A DNA stretch of 64,000 bases from ZLKRG08 sp964654815 (GTDB lineage Bacteria > Actinomycetota > Actinomycetes > Nanopelagicales > Nanopelagicaceae): NCBI GenBank assembly GCA_964654815.1, contig CAZZLH010000002.1, positions 1 through 64,000 on the forward strand, written 5' to 3'. The stretch's first letter is position 1. Each line of letters opens with the position of its first letter. This document shows positions 52,053-60,605 of this stretch, piece by piece. The notes beneath the pieces were generated by a model, which saw only the letters and a list, made by a program, of their open reading frames with translations, was not told where the DNA came from and did not search any database. Both the position numbers and the translations under genes were made by a program.

Positions 52053-52092
52053 AAATCCCCGCATACTCACTGAATGGAGTAAGCGGGGATTT
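52053..52092 (-). terminator. Terminator downstream of groEL
   Basis: Stem AAATCCCCGC with GCGGGGATTT (10 bp), extended past one mismatch by TACTC with GAGTA, around an 8-base loop. On the - strand it is followed by a T-rich stretch. It lies between groEL and the guaB operon, so it should end the heat-shock transcript. Confidence 0.92.
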
Positions 52093-52132
52093 TGCTATTT
52101 GATTTAATGCTTGGATTAATTGATGGAATTAA

Positions 52133-53767
52133 TTAGTGGGTGTGTCCTCCTGGACCATGCTTATGTCCATGGGAACTGTCGGCGGCTTCCTCTTCCTTCT
52201 TTTCGAAGACGACAGCTTCAGTTGTAATGAACATTGCAGCGATTGATGCGGCATTGGCTAACGCAGAGCGCGTTACCTTAACTGGATCAATCACGCCATC
52301 CTTAGAGAGATCACCATATACATCCGTTGCGGCATTGAAACCTTCGTTTGGCTTCATGGCGCGGACCTTGGAGACCACAACGTAACCCTCTAGGCCGGCA
52401 TTCTCGGCAATCCAACGTAGTGGCTCATCGCAAGCTTTACGAACCAAGCGAACACCCACTGCCTTATCACCAGTGAATCCCAAATCACCTTCGAGTGAAT
52501 CTGCCGCATGTACTAGCGCTGCGCCACCACCAACGACGATTCCCTCTTCAACTGCTGCACGAGTTGCAGAGATGGCATCCTCAAGACGGTGCTTCTTCTC
52601 TTTCAACTCAACTTCGGTATGTGCGCCAACTTTGATGACACAAACGCCACCAGCTAATTTAGCCAATCGCTCCTGAAGTTTGGTGCGATCCCAATCTGAA
52701 TCAGTGATTTCGATTTCCTTACGGATCTCGGAGATGCGATCTTGTACGCGCTGCTTATCGCCTGCGCCATCAACGATGGTGGTGTTATCTTTATCAAGCA
52801 CCACTCGACGTGCGCGACCTAGAACTTCAAGGCCGACTTGATCAAGTTTCATTCCGATTTCAGTGGTGACTACTGTGGCGCCAGTCAGAATCGCCATATC
52901 TTCCAACATGGCTTTACGACGATCGCCAAATCCCGGCGCTTTGACTGCCGCTGAGGAGAAGACACCGCGCATCTTGTTGACCACGAGGGTTGAGAGCGCT
53001 TCGCCTTCGACATCTTCAGCGATGATCAATAATGGCTTGGAGCTCTGCGCAACCTTCTCGAGGATTGGCAGTAGCTCAGCCAGCGCTGAGATTTTTCCAC
53101 CACTTATCAAGATATATGGATCATCCAGTACCGCTTCCATGCGATCGGTATCAGTGACGAAGTAAGGCGAGATAAAGCCCTTATCGAACTGCATACCTTC
53201 CGTGAACTCGAGCTCTAGCGCTGTGGTCGAAGATTCTTCGACGGTGATCACACCATCTTTGCCGACCTTCTCCATTGCCTCTGCGATCAATTCACCAATC
53301 GCGCGATCTTGCGCCGAGATGGTTGCGACATTTGCAATCTGATCTCGACCGTTGATGGGGGTGGCATGCGAGCGCAGCGCCTCAGTTACCTTAGTGACTG
53401 CAGCTTCGATACCTAACTTAAGGTCCATCGGCTGAGCACCGGCAGCTAAATTGCGAAGTCCCTCTTTGACCATGGCTTGCGCCAAAACTGTCGCAGTTGT
53501 TGTACCGTCACCTGCAACATCATTGGTCTTGGTGGCAACCTCTTTTACCAGCTGTGCACCCATATTCTCGACTGGATCAGATAGCTCGATCTCTTTAGCA
53601 ATGGTCACGCCATCGTTGGTGATGGTTGGTGCACCAAAAGACTTAGAGATAACGACATTGCGACCCTTTGGACCGAGAGTTACCTTTACGGTATCGGCCA
53701 ATATATTGACGCCACGTTCCATGGCGCGACGAGCGGTCTCGTCAAAATTTAATTGTTTGCCTGCCAT
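52133..53767 (-). CDS. groEL: Chaperonin GroEL, 60 kDa
   Basis: 544 residues. Forms the folding ring with GroES. ATP-site and family motifs: VTLGPKGRNVV, ITNDGVTIAKEIEL, GDGTTTATVLAQA, AAVEEGIVVGGGAAL. The C-terminus is histidine-rich (SSHGHKHGPGGHTH) in place of the Gly-Met repeats of E. coli, as in the groES-linked GroEL1 of actinobacteria. It starts 6 bp after groES and ends at a strong terminator. It is under the CIRCE operator upstream of groES. Confidence 0.97.
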   Translation of the reverse strand: MAGKQLNFDETARRAMERGVNILADTVKVTLGPKGRNVVISKSFGAPTITNDGVTIAKEIELSDPVENMGAQLVKEVATKTNDVAGDGTTTATVLAQAMVKEGLRNLAAGAQPMDLKLGIEAAVTKVTEALRSHATPINGRDQIANVATISAQDRAIGELIAEAMEKVGKDGVITVEESSTTALELEFTEGMQFDKGFISPYFVTDTDRMEAVLDDPYILISGGKISALAELLPILEKVAQSSKPLLIIAEDVEGEALSTLVVNKMRGVFSSAAVKAPGFGDRRKAMLEDMAILTGATVVTTEIGMKLDQVGLEVLGRARRVVLDKDNTTIVDGAGDKQRVQDRISEIRKEIEITDSDWDRTKLQERLAKLAGGVCVIKVGAHTEVELKEKKHRLEDAISATRAAVEEGIVVGGGAALVHAADSLEGDLGFTGDKAVGVRLVRKACDEPLRWIAENAGLEGYVVVSKVRAMKPNEGFNAATDVYGDLSKDGVIDPVKVTRSALANAASIAAMFITTEAVVFEKKEEEAADSSHGHKHGPGGHTH

Positions 53768-53773
53768 ATTGAT

Positions 53774-54067
53774 TTACTTTTCGATGATTGCAAGTAGATC
53801 GCGGGCAGATAGCACCAAGTACTCTTCATTGTTGTACTTGACTTCGGTGCCGCCGTACTTGCTGTAAAGCACGAGATCTCCGACCTTTACATCCATCGGA
53901 ACGCGAACACCATCATCGAAGCGACCTGGGCCAACTGCGATAACAGTTCCCTCTTGTGGCTTCTCTTTTGCAGTATCTGGAATCACCAAGCCAGATGCAG
54001 TGGTCTGCTCTGCGCTGCTTGGCTTAACGACAATTCGATCTTCTAGTGGCTTAATGGCTACGGCCAT
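53774..54067 (-). CDS. groES: Co-chaperonin GroES, 10 kDa
   Basis: 97 residues, normal length. Caps the GroEL ring. It shows IKPLEDRIVVKP, the mobile-loop region SSAEQTTASGLVIPDTAKEK in parts, VIAVGPGRFDDG and VLYSKYGGTEV. A GGAGGAG ribosome binding site precedes the ATG at 54067. It is the first gene of the groESL operon. Confidence 0.98.
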   Translation of the reverse strand: MAVAIKPLEDRIVVKPSSAEQTTASGLVIPDTAKEKPQEGTVIAVGPGRFDDGVRVPMDVKVGDLVLYSKYGGTEVKYNNEEYLVLSARDLLAIIEK

Positions 54068-54105
54068 CGGGGTACTCCTCCATAGTTTTCGGGTGGTTCT
54101 CTAAT

Positions 54106-54124
54106 CGAAGCCATAATGGCTTCG
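54106..54124 (-). promoter_or_regulatory. Leader hairpin of groESL mRNA
   Basis: CGAAGCCA and TGGCTTCG form a perfect 8-bp stem with a 3-base loop. It lies between CIRCE and the groES ribosome binding site. There is no T-run, so it is not a terminator; it may protect or tune the mRNA leader. Confidence 0.75.
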
Positions 54125-54129
54125 GGGAT

Positions 54130-54156
54130 TTAGCACTCTCGGGGTGAAAGTGCTAA
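54130..54156 (-). promoter_or_regulatory. CIRCE operator (HrcA site)
   Basis: TTAGCACTC, nine bases, then AAGTGCTAA, which is the consensus TTAGCACTC-N9-GAGTGCTAA with one mismatch. It sits at the predicted transcription start of groESL, where HrcA binding blocks transcription until heat shock. hrcA is not in the window. Confidence 0.96.
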
Positions 54157-54163
54157 GGCGGAT

Positions 54164-54192
54164 AGGTTAATTTAAAGCGGGAAAAGGTTCAA
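54164..54192 (-). promoter_or_regulatory. groESL promoter
   Basis: On the - strand TTGAAC (54187-54192) is followed after 17 bp by TAACCT (54164-54169). The predicted start, about 54157, falls at the edge of CIRCE, as in known HrcA-controlled promoters. Confidence 0.75.
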
Positions 54193-54195
54193 AAT

Positions 54196-54228
54196 GAGCC
54201 TGCCCGTGTCACTAGCTAGCAGAGGCTC
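54196..54228 (-). terminator. Weak terminator-like hairpin after tsaD
   Basis: GAGCCT and AGGCTC flank a loop of 21 bases, which contains a further CTAGCTAG self-complement, and TTTT follows two bases later on the - strand. It could end the tsaD transcript, but its downstream part overlaps the -35 region of groESL. Confidence 0.4.
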
Positions 54229-54237
54229 GCCTCGCCC

Positions 54238-55239
54238 CTAGATCGCGAGCGCGGAATCAGCCAACGCCCCGCAAGCACGCTGCCCTGCCGCAACCAGCAG
54301 GCTACCCATTGCGGCCACCATTGCTCCGTTATCGGTGCAAAGGCCAGGTGCCGGGATATGTAATGAGATTCCTTGGAGCCGGCAACGCTCCGCCGCTACT
54401 TCGCGAAGTCGAGAGTTGGCAGCCACGCCCCCTGCGATCACCAAGCGCTCAATCCCAGTCTCCTTACAGGCGCGGAGCGATTTTTCTAGGAGCACATCCA
54501 CCACCGCCTCTTGGAAGGAGGCTGCCACATCCGAACGCACATGTGTTGGAGTGTTTTCAATGTAACGCGCAACTGCAGTCTTTAATCCCGAGAACGAGAA
54601 GTCAAAGGGGCGCGTACGCCAATCCTCTGCAGTGGTTAAGCCTCGTGGAAAATCTATATTGACTTGACCTGACTCTGCCGCGCGATCAATCGCAGGGCCA
54701 CCTGGAAAACCTAACTCCAAGATTCGCGCAATCTTATCGAAGGCCTCTCCCGCGGCATCATCCATGGTTGCACCAAGTTTGGTGACTCTTTTCGTGATGT
54801 CATCAACTTGTAGTAGCGATGAATGTCCACCACTTACCAAAAGCGCGATGGTCGGTGCCAAATTCTCATCATGTGTTAAGTAATCCACCGCGATATGAGA
54901 AGTTAGATGATTGACTCCGTATAGCGGTTTATCTAGCGCAGTGGCCAAACCAGTTGCACCTGCCACTCCTACCAGCAATGCGCCGATCAAACCTGGACCT
55001 TCAGTAACTGCGATGGCATCCAAATCTGCCATCTTGATTTTGGCATCATTTAAAGCTTGCTGTAAAACATTTAAAAATGCTTCTAGATGTGCGCGACTAG
55101 CAATCTCTGGGACCACGCCGCCAAACCGGGCATGCTCTGCCATGCTAGATGAGATCACGTTGGCGAGTAATTTGCGATCTCTAACAATTCCAATAGCCGT
55201 CTCATCACAAGAGGTCTCAATGCCTAACACCAGAGTCAT
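54238..55239 (-). CDS. tsaD: tRNA threonylcarbamoyladenosine transferase subunit TsaD
   Basis: 333 residues. Transfers threonylcarbamoyl to A37 of ANN-decoding tRNAs, with TsaB and TsaE encoded nearby. It opens VLGIETSCDETAIGIV, carries the metal-binding NHLTSHIAV, SGGHSSLL and GAALD-type DDAAGEAFDKIAR, and AGGVAANSRLRE. The start overlaps the rimI stop as ATGA. Confidence 0.96.
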   Translation of the reverse strand: MTLVLGIETSCDETAIGIVRDRKLLANVISSSMAEHARFGGVVPEIASRAHLEAFLNVLQQALNDAKIKMADLDAIAVTEGPGLIGALLVGVAGATGLATALDKPLYGVNHLTSHIAVDYLTHDENLAPTIALLVSGGHSSLLQVDDITKRVTKLGATMDDAAGEAFDKIARILELGFPGGPAIDRAAESGQVNIDFPRGLTTAEDWRTRPFDFSFSGLKTAVARYIENTPTHVRSDVAASFQEAVVDVLLEKSLRACKETGIERLVIAGGVAANSRLREVAAERCRLQGISLHIPAPGLCTDNGAMVAAMGSLLVAAGQRACGALADSALAI

Positions 55240-55682
55240 TTGAGTAGCTTCTTCATGACTTGAGCATCATTTCCATAGCCATAGTAATTCTTACGGATAT
55301 TTAGCTTCTGATAACCAACTTTTTCGTATAGCGCAATGCCGCTCTCGTTGGTTGTAATAACCTCCAACATCATGGAATCTGCACCTCGTGATTTTGCCCA
55401 GTTCTCCAATTCAGAGATGAAGTGGCTGGCGATACCTTTTCTTCGATGTTCTGGATTTACCGCAATAGTCATAATGTCCGCTTCGCCCCCCGCATTTGGC
55501 AAGAAGGCGCCTGCATATCCGATGATCTCTCCATCCATCTCTGCGACTAAGAAATTACGGGTCTTACCCGATAGCTCTGCTCTAAATTGCTCAATCGGCC
55601 AGGGCGAATAAGGGAAATACTCCCGATCTAAAGATGCCAAGACCGGCAGATCCATCATCGTTGCGCTTCGATAGGTGATCAT
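55236..55682 (-). CDS. rimI: Ribosomal protein S18 alanine N-acetyltransferase (GNAT)
   Basis: 148 residues, a single GNAT domain. The acetyl-CoA motif reads VNPEHRRKGIASHFI, with MMLEVITTNESGIALYEKVGYQ following. The position between tsaB and tsaD is the conserved one for RimI. It overlaps both neighbours by 4 bp. Confidence 0.93.
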   Translation of the reverse strand: MITYRSATMMDLPVLASLDREYFPYSPWPIEQFRAELSGKTRNFLVAEMDGEIIGYAGAFLPNAGGEADIMTIAVNPEHRRKGIASHFISELENWAKSRGADSMMLEVITTNESGIALYEKVGYQKLNIRKNYYGYGNDAQVMKKLLK

Positions 55683-56269
55683 TTGGCTGGTCCTCTAAGT
55701 GCAGTCGGTACCGCATCTGGATGTCTCAGATAGAGAGGTTGGTCGACATGCGAAAGAGAGGGAAAGGTCCTTAAATCTGGATAGAGATGGCTCTGGTAAT
55801 CGGTTAAAGAGTATTTCAATGCGCCCTCACCAAAGATTGGCACTCTAGTTAGATCTGGAATCGCACTTGGAGCGGTCACCATGACATCTCCGATGCGCAC
55901 ACCATCAACATATCTAGCCCAATAAAGCTCTTTGCGCCTTGCATCGGTTGCGACGATGAACTCTGAATGATCCTTTATGGCAGAGGCGATGGCATCTAGA
56001 GAACAGATACCATGAACGGGCAATCCACGAGCAAAGGCAAAACTCTGCGCGAAGATTATTCCGGTTCTAAGACCAGTAAAGGGGCCCGGTCCCATACCAA
56101 CTATTACCTGATCAATTTTCTCGCGAGCTGCTAATTCACCAAACTTCGCCAGTACATCTCCGTGGGTGGTGGCACCATCCTCATACTCAAGCCAGAGTAA
56201 TTTCTCACCTTGTAGCACGGCAAATTGGGTACGTGCCGTCGAAGTATCAATTGCCAGAGTAGTTTTCAT
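55679..56269 (-). CDS. tsaB: TsaB, tRNA threonylcarbamoyladenosine complex scaffold
   Basis: 196 residues. A TsaD-like fold without catalysis that pairs with TsaD. N-terminal TLAIDTSTARTQFAVL and VGMGPGPFTGLRTGI are diagnostic. I start at ATG 56269, overlapping the tsaE stop as ATGA; earlier codons would extend into tsaE. Confidence 0.94.
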   Translation of the reverse strand: MKTTLAIDTSTARTQFAVLQGEKLLWLEYEDGATTHGDVLAKFGELAAREKIDQVIVGMGPGPFTGLRTGIIFAQSFAFARGLPVHGICSLDAIASAIKDHSEFIVATDARRKELYWARYVDGVRIGDVMVTAPSAIPDLTRVPIFGEGALKYSLTDYQSHLYPDLRTFPSLSHVDQPLYLRHPDAVPTALRGPAK

Positions 56270-56703
56270 AGCGCAAAACCGCTCCACCTAGGACCGTGTC
56301 CTATAAATGTGACCTCTCGAACCTCTGCATCGCGATTTATCACTACCTCTAAATATTCATCAGATAAGCGGCTTGCAACCGCATCGCCCCATTCAATTAT
56401 GGTTATCGCAGCATCCGCATTTAGATCTAGATCCTCCAACTCCGAGAGTGGGTTTGCGCCGGCCAATAATCGATACGCATCCATATGAATCAGAGGCGGA
56501 TTGGTTTTGTAGCTTCGAGCGATTACGAAGGTTGGTGAGGTGACATCGTATATTCCAAAGGCAGCTGCAATTCCCTTGGCTAGTTGGGTCTTTCCAGCGC
56601 CAAGTGGGCCGACTAGTGCTACGACATCGCTCACTTTTAGTTTGCCACCCAAGCGCTCTCCCAATTCATACATCGCTTGTGGCGTATCAATTTTCATCTG
56701 CAC
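56266..56703 (-). CDS. tsaE: TsaE, ATPase of the tRNA t6A complex
   Basis: 145 residues. The P-loop GPLGAGKTQLAKGIA, SPTFVIARSY, HMDAYRL and IIEWGD are the family motifs. It drives turnover of the TsaBD complex. The start is GTG 56703 or ATG 56697; both lie in the end of alr, so translation is coupled to it. Confidence 0.95.
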   Translation of the reverse strand: MQMKIDTPQAMYELGERLGGKLKVSDVVALVGPLGAGKTQLAKGIAAAFGIYDVTSPTFVIARSYKTNPPLIHMDAYRLLAGANPLSELEDLDLNADAAITIIEWGDAVASRLSDEYLEVVINRDAEVREVTFIGHGPRWSGFAL

Positions 56704-57739
56704 CGTAACTTCGCGGCAATCTACTTCCCATTCGCGTAGTTATCTCATAGGTAATGGTCTGACATGCTCTGGCCCAGTCATATGCATCGAATTTTTCGCC
56801 AATGACGGTCACCCAATCGCCAGATTTGGCGCTGGTGTTAGCACCTAAATCAACCGCAAATTGGTCCATGGAGACTCGGCCGATCATCGGTGCTGCCGCT
56901 GCATTAAAAGTAACCCCTGCGCCTCTGGCATTTCTCGGTATGCCATCTGCGTAGCCCATTCCCACAATTCCTATAAAGGTGCGCTCTTTGGTGACTTCGG
57001 TGGCGCCATATCCGATTGGATGGCCAGCTGGCATCTCTTTTACCAATACCAAACGAGCCCGCACGCTCATGACCGGCTTTAATTTGCTCTCTCTTCCCAG
57101 AGGCGAAAGTCCATACATTGCAATACCAACACGTACTAAATCGAATTTGGCCTGACTATTTGTGAGTACTGCAGCGGTATTCGATAGGTGGCGGATCGGG
57201 TTGATGCCTATTTGATTTAAATCTTTGACAAATCTCGCAAAATTTTGGAGCTGCAAATCATTCTGTGCCTCATCAGGTTCATCTGCTCTTGCAAAGTGTG
57301 AAAAAATCCCAATCACTTTACTTAAATCTCGCTTTAATAATTCAGGCCACTCAGTTAAGAAACCACCTCGACCCATTCCACTCTCAACTTCCAGATGAAT
57401 TCTGGCCCCAGGAATCGCATTGATTTCATCAAAGGCTGCAAGAGATGAGACGCCTAAATCAATCTTCTCGCTAACCGCTCGCTGATAATCCAATCCAGGA
57501 GGCAAGAGCCAAGCAATAGTAGGTGCCTTGATTCCGGCCTCGCGCAAAGTAAAGGCCTCTTCTAATTGAGCCACCGCAAGCCAATCTGCACCAGCCTCAA
57601 TGGCTGCTTTAGCGCAAGGAATCAAACCATGGCCATATGCATCGGCCTTTACTACCGCCATTACTGGCACTCCTGCCTCTGATTTCACATATTGCAGATT
57701 CGATCTCAAAGCCGCCAGATCAATATTGACTTCAATCAT
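56687..57739 (-). CDS. alr: Alanine racemase
   Basis: 350 residues. Makes D-alanine for peptidoglycan. The PLP lysine is in AVVKADAYGHG, the catalytic tyrosine region in GMGYADGIPRNARG, with RVGIAMYGLSP and IGRVSMDQFAVD. The start overlaps the acpS stop (ATGA). Many actinobacteria have an NAD(P)HX-repair gene between acpS and alr; none is present here. Confidence 0.96.
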   Translation of the reverse strand: MIEVNIDLAALRSNLQYVKSEAGVPVMAVVKADAYGHGLIPCAKAAIEAGADWLAVAQLEEAFTLREAGIKAPTIAWLLPPGLDYQRAVSEKIDLGVSSLAAFDEINAIPGARIHLEVESGMGRGGFLTEWPELLKRDLSKVIGIFSHFARADEPDEAQNDLQLQNFARFVKDLNQIGINPIRHLSNTAAVLTNSQAKFDLVRVGIAMYGLSPLGRESKLKPVMSVRARLVLVKEMPAGHPIGYGATEVTKERTFIGIVGMGYADGIPRNARGAGVTFNAAAAPMIGRVSMDQFAVDLGANTSAKSGDWVTVIGEKFDAYDWARACQTITYEITTRMGSRLPRSYGADEN

Positions 57740-58089
57740 CTCTCAATCACCACCATCGCTGATGCAATACCTGCATCATGAGAGAGCGATAGATGGACCT
57801 CTGCGCCATCTATCAAATCAGCTAATCGATTGCGAAATAGAAAAACGGGGCGGCCATTTTCAAGATTAACAACTTCGCAATCATGCCAATTTAAACCAGC
57901 TCTTTCCCCTGCTGGTACTTGAAGCGCTTTGACCAAAGCCTCTTTGGCTGCAAAACGAGCGGCGAGCGAGGCGATGCCTTTTAGCCTCTCTGCCTCGGTA
58001 AATAGTCGATCTTTCAGCCCGGCGGTACGTGCAAGCGATTCTTCAAAGCGCGCAATTTCGACTACGTCTATGCCTATTCCCTCAATCAC
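57736..58089 (-). CDS. acpS: Holo-[acyl-carrier-protein] synthase
   Basis: 117 residues. Adds phosphopantetheine to acyl carrier protein. The magnesium site is formed by GIGIDVVEIARFEE and FAAKEALVKAL; LSLSHDAGIASAMVV is the C-terminal family strand. It starts 23 bp after the PAP2 gene stop. Confidence 0.95.
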   Translation of the reverse strand: MIEGIGIDVVEIARFEESLARTAGLKDRLFTEAERLKGIASLAARFAAKEALVKALQVPAGERAGLNWHDCEVVNLENGRPVFLFRNRLADLIDGAEVHLSLSHDAGIASAMVVIER

Positions 58090-58112
58090 TTAGCGCCCCG
58101 CTAACTTAACTC

Positions 58113-58769
58113 TCACCGCAGCTGTTTGGCGGATGGCACAAACCTATCTACCGCGATAACCATAACTAAAAGTGCGCCACCAATAAATAAGCCACCCAGC
58201 AAATCACTAATCCAATGGGTATTCCTAAATGCTGAAACCACACAGACGCCTAAAGTAAATGCTCCTGCGGCAAATCCCATTGCTAGAGGATGCCAAGCAT
58301 CTTGATGCGAATATCGATAGAGAATGTAAGCAAGCACACCCCAGGTGAGGATGGCATTGGATGCATGTCCACTTGGGTACGAGAGGCCACCGGCATATAC
58401 CAAATCCACATTTAATTTTGGTTTGGTTCGGCCAATAAACAATTTTGCTAAGCCCACTACAAGGTTTAGCGCCAACACCGCCAATACGGCGAGATTTAAA
58501 GGGCGCCAAGATTTAAATCTTCGTGCAATGAAGAAAGCTGTAATAAATAAGATCGTGGCAGTCACACCACGCAAACCCAGATTATCGATACGTAACAAAA
58601 TTAACTTCTGTAAATTCGTAGTCTTAGGCCTCTCGGCATTTGCCACTATGGCATCCAATTGGATGAGTGGCCCATTGGTTATTACCTGCTGAGTGACCAC
58701 CAAAAATCCAATCAGCAGCAATCCCGCCCATCTCAAGGCGCGATTCATCTGTGAACGGCGCGGGTCCAT
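58113..58769 (-). CDS. PAP2-family membrane phosphatase
   Basis: 218 residues with five to six membrane helices. The phosphatase motifs are KLFIGRTKP, YPSGHASN and SAFRNTHWISD, with catalytic histidines in the second and third. Such enzymes dephosphorylate undecaprenyl pyrophosphate or lipid phosphates, which would fit beside glmS and glmM, but the substrate is not shown. The start coincides with the glmS stop (1-bp overlap). Confidence 0.88.
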   Translation of the reverse strand: MDPRRSQMNRALRWAGLLLIGFLVVTQQVITNGPLIQLDAIVANAERPKTTNLQKLILLRIDNLGLRGVTATILFITAFFIARRFKSWRPLNLAVLAVLALNLVVGLAKLFIGRTKPKLNVDLVYAGGLSYPSGHASNAILTWGVLAYILYRYSHQDAWHPLAMGFAAGAFTLGVCVVSAFRNTHWISDLLGGLFIGGALLVMVIAVDRFVPSAKQLR

Positions 58770-60601
58770 TATTCGACCGTGACTGATTTAGCTAAGTTAC
58801 GTGGCTGATCTACATCGTTACCGCGAGCGAGCGCCATTTCATAGGCAAATACTTGTAGCGGTACCGTTGCCAATACTGGCTGTAGTAGCTGAGCAGAATT
58901 TGGAATACGGATTATGTGCGCAGCTCCAGGGATTTCTACCCCTTCGGTTGCAATTGCGATCACATTAGCGCCGCGCGCCTTCACCTCTTGGATATTTGAA
59001 AGCATCTTCTCATCTAGCCCATGCTCGTGAGTATTTGGCACTATCGCGATGACTGGTGTGCCCTCCTCGATCAAAGCGATTGGGCCATGCTTTAACTCTC
59101 CACCTGCAAATCCTTCGGCATGAATGTAGGCCAATTCCTTCAACTTCAAAGCGCCTTCGAGCGCGATTGGGAAACCAACGTGTCTACCTAAGAAGAGCAC
59201 GGTGTTCTGCTTGGCAAATTTGCGAGTCAATTCGCGAAGTGGTTCGACCGTTTCTAGAATCTGTTCTAGTTTTGCCGGCAACTCCTGCATCTCTTCAAAA
59301 ATCGAGGTTACTTCTTTTGAAGTTAAAACTCCTCGAACCTCTCCAAGATAGAGCGCAATCAGGTAGATGGCAACGATCTGAGTAAGCAGAGCTTTGGTTG
59401 AGGCAACTGCAATCTCAGGTCCAGCATGGGTGTAAATGACGGCATCTGACTCGCGAGGAATGGTAGAACTATTGGTGTTGCAGACTGCCAATACCTTGGC
59501 GCCATTTTCTTTAGCATGGCGCTGCGCCATCAAAGTATCCATGGTCTCGCCAGATTGTGAGATGGTGATCACCAATGTCTGTCGATCGACAATTGGATCT
59601 CTATACCTAAATTCACTAGCCAGCTCTACCTCTACTGGAATATTGGCCCATTTCTCAATGGCATATTTCGCGACTAATCCCGCGTGATATGCAGTGCCAC
59701 ATGCCAATACCAAAATCTTCTTTAGAGACTTCAGCTCTTCCTTGCTTAAATTCAATTCATCGATCGCAATATGACCATCTACCAATCTTCCAAGGAGAGT
59801 ATCAGCTACCGCTTTTGGTTGCTCGAAAATCTCTTTGAGCATGAAATGTTGGTATCCACCCTTTTGCGCTGCCGCGGCATCCCAAGTTATCTGGTACTCC
59901 CTAGGCTCAATTTCTTTCCCGGCTAAATCCGTAATTGATATGGAATTCGGGGTAATTGTTATGACCTCATCTTGGCCCAACTCGATTGCGCGCTTGGTGT
60001 ATTCAATGAACGCAGCCACATCAGAGGCTAGGAAGTTCTCCCCTTGGCCAATTCCTGCCACAAGGGGCGAATTACGGCGCACACCAACAATCACCTCTGG
60101 TTGATCGGCGTGGATTGCAAGTAAGGTAAATGAGCCACGCAGTCGCTTGACCGCCTCGCGCATTGCGATAGTTAGGTCTCCATTATTTGCCTTACGTAAG
60201 TCACTCAATAAATGCGCAACTGATTCGGTATCAGTCTCAGACTCGAATACATGGCCGTGTTGCTGTAGCTCGGCCTTCAATTCTGAGTAATTCTCAATGA
60301 TGCCATTATGTATAACCGCTAATTTGCCCTCATTATCTAGATGCGGATGGGCGTTTTGATCAGTGGGGCCACCGTGAGTAGCCCAGCGCGTGTGCCCGAT
60401 TCCTGAGTGAACCTCAGGAACCTTGCTAAGTGCGCTCTCTAAATTGGCTAATTTGCCAGCTTTCTTCTCTACGAAAAGTTTTGGTGAAGTTCCGAGAGCG
60501 ATTCCAGCTGAGTCGTAACCGCGATACTCCAATCGGCGCAGACCTTCGATTAAGGGTGTGGCTGCAGATTGTGGCCCGGTATAACCCACAATTCCACACA
60601 C
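58769..60601 (-). CDS. glmS: Glutamine-fructose-6-phosphate aminotransferase
   Basis: 610 residues, full length. Makes glucosamine-6-phosphate for peptidoglycan. The N-terminal nucleophile cysteine is in MCGIVGYTG; the two SIS domains follow (VLACGTAYHAG, TISQSGETMDT, LGRHVGFPIALEGALKLKE in parts) and the C-terminus ends RNLAKSVTVE as in the family. It starts 4 bp after glmM, and the two act in sequence. No glmS ribozyme is expected or seen. Confidence 0.97.
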   Translation of the reverse strand: MCGIVGYTGPQSAATPLIEGLRRLEYRGYDSAGIALGTSPKLFVEKKAGKLANLESALSKVPEVHSGIGHTRWATHGGPTDQNAHPHLDNEGKLAVIHNGIIENYSELKAELQQHGHVFESETDTESVAHLLSDLRKANNGDLTIAMREAVKRLRGSFTLLAIHADQPEVIVGVRRNSPLVAGIGQGENFLASDVAAFIEYTKRAIELGQDEVITITPNSISITDLAGKEIEPREYQITWDAAAAQKGGYQHFMLKEIFEQPKAVADTLLGRLVDGHIAIDELNLSKEELKSLKKILVLACGTAYHAGLVAKYAIEKWANIPVEVELASEFRYRDPIVDRQTLVITISQSGETMDTLMAQRHAKENGAKVLAVCNTNSSTIPRESDAVIYTHAGPEIAVASTKALLTQIVAIYLIALYLGEVRGVLTSKEVTSIFEEMQELPAKLEQILETVEPLRELTRKFAKQNTVLFLGRHVGFPIALEGALKLKELAYIHAEGFAGGELKHGPIALIEEGTPVIAIVPNTHEHGLDEKMLSNIQEVKARGANVIAIATEGVEIPGAAHIIRIPNSAQLLQPVLATVPLQVFAYEMALARGNDVDQPRNLAKSVTVE

Positions 60602-60605
60602 GTTA

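Noticed and set aside
54106..54124. Hairpin as a terminator before groES
   Set aside because: No T-run follows on the - strand, and it lies inside the leader between CIRCE and the groES start.
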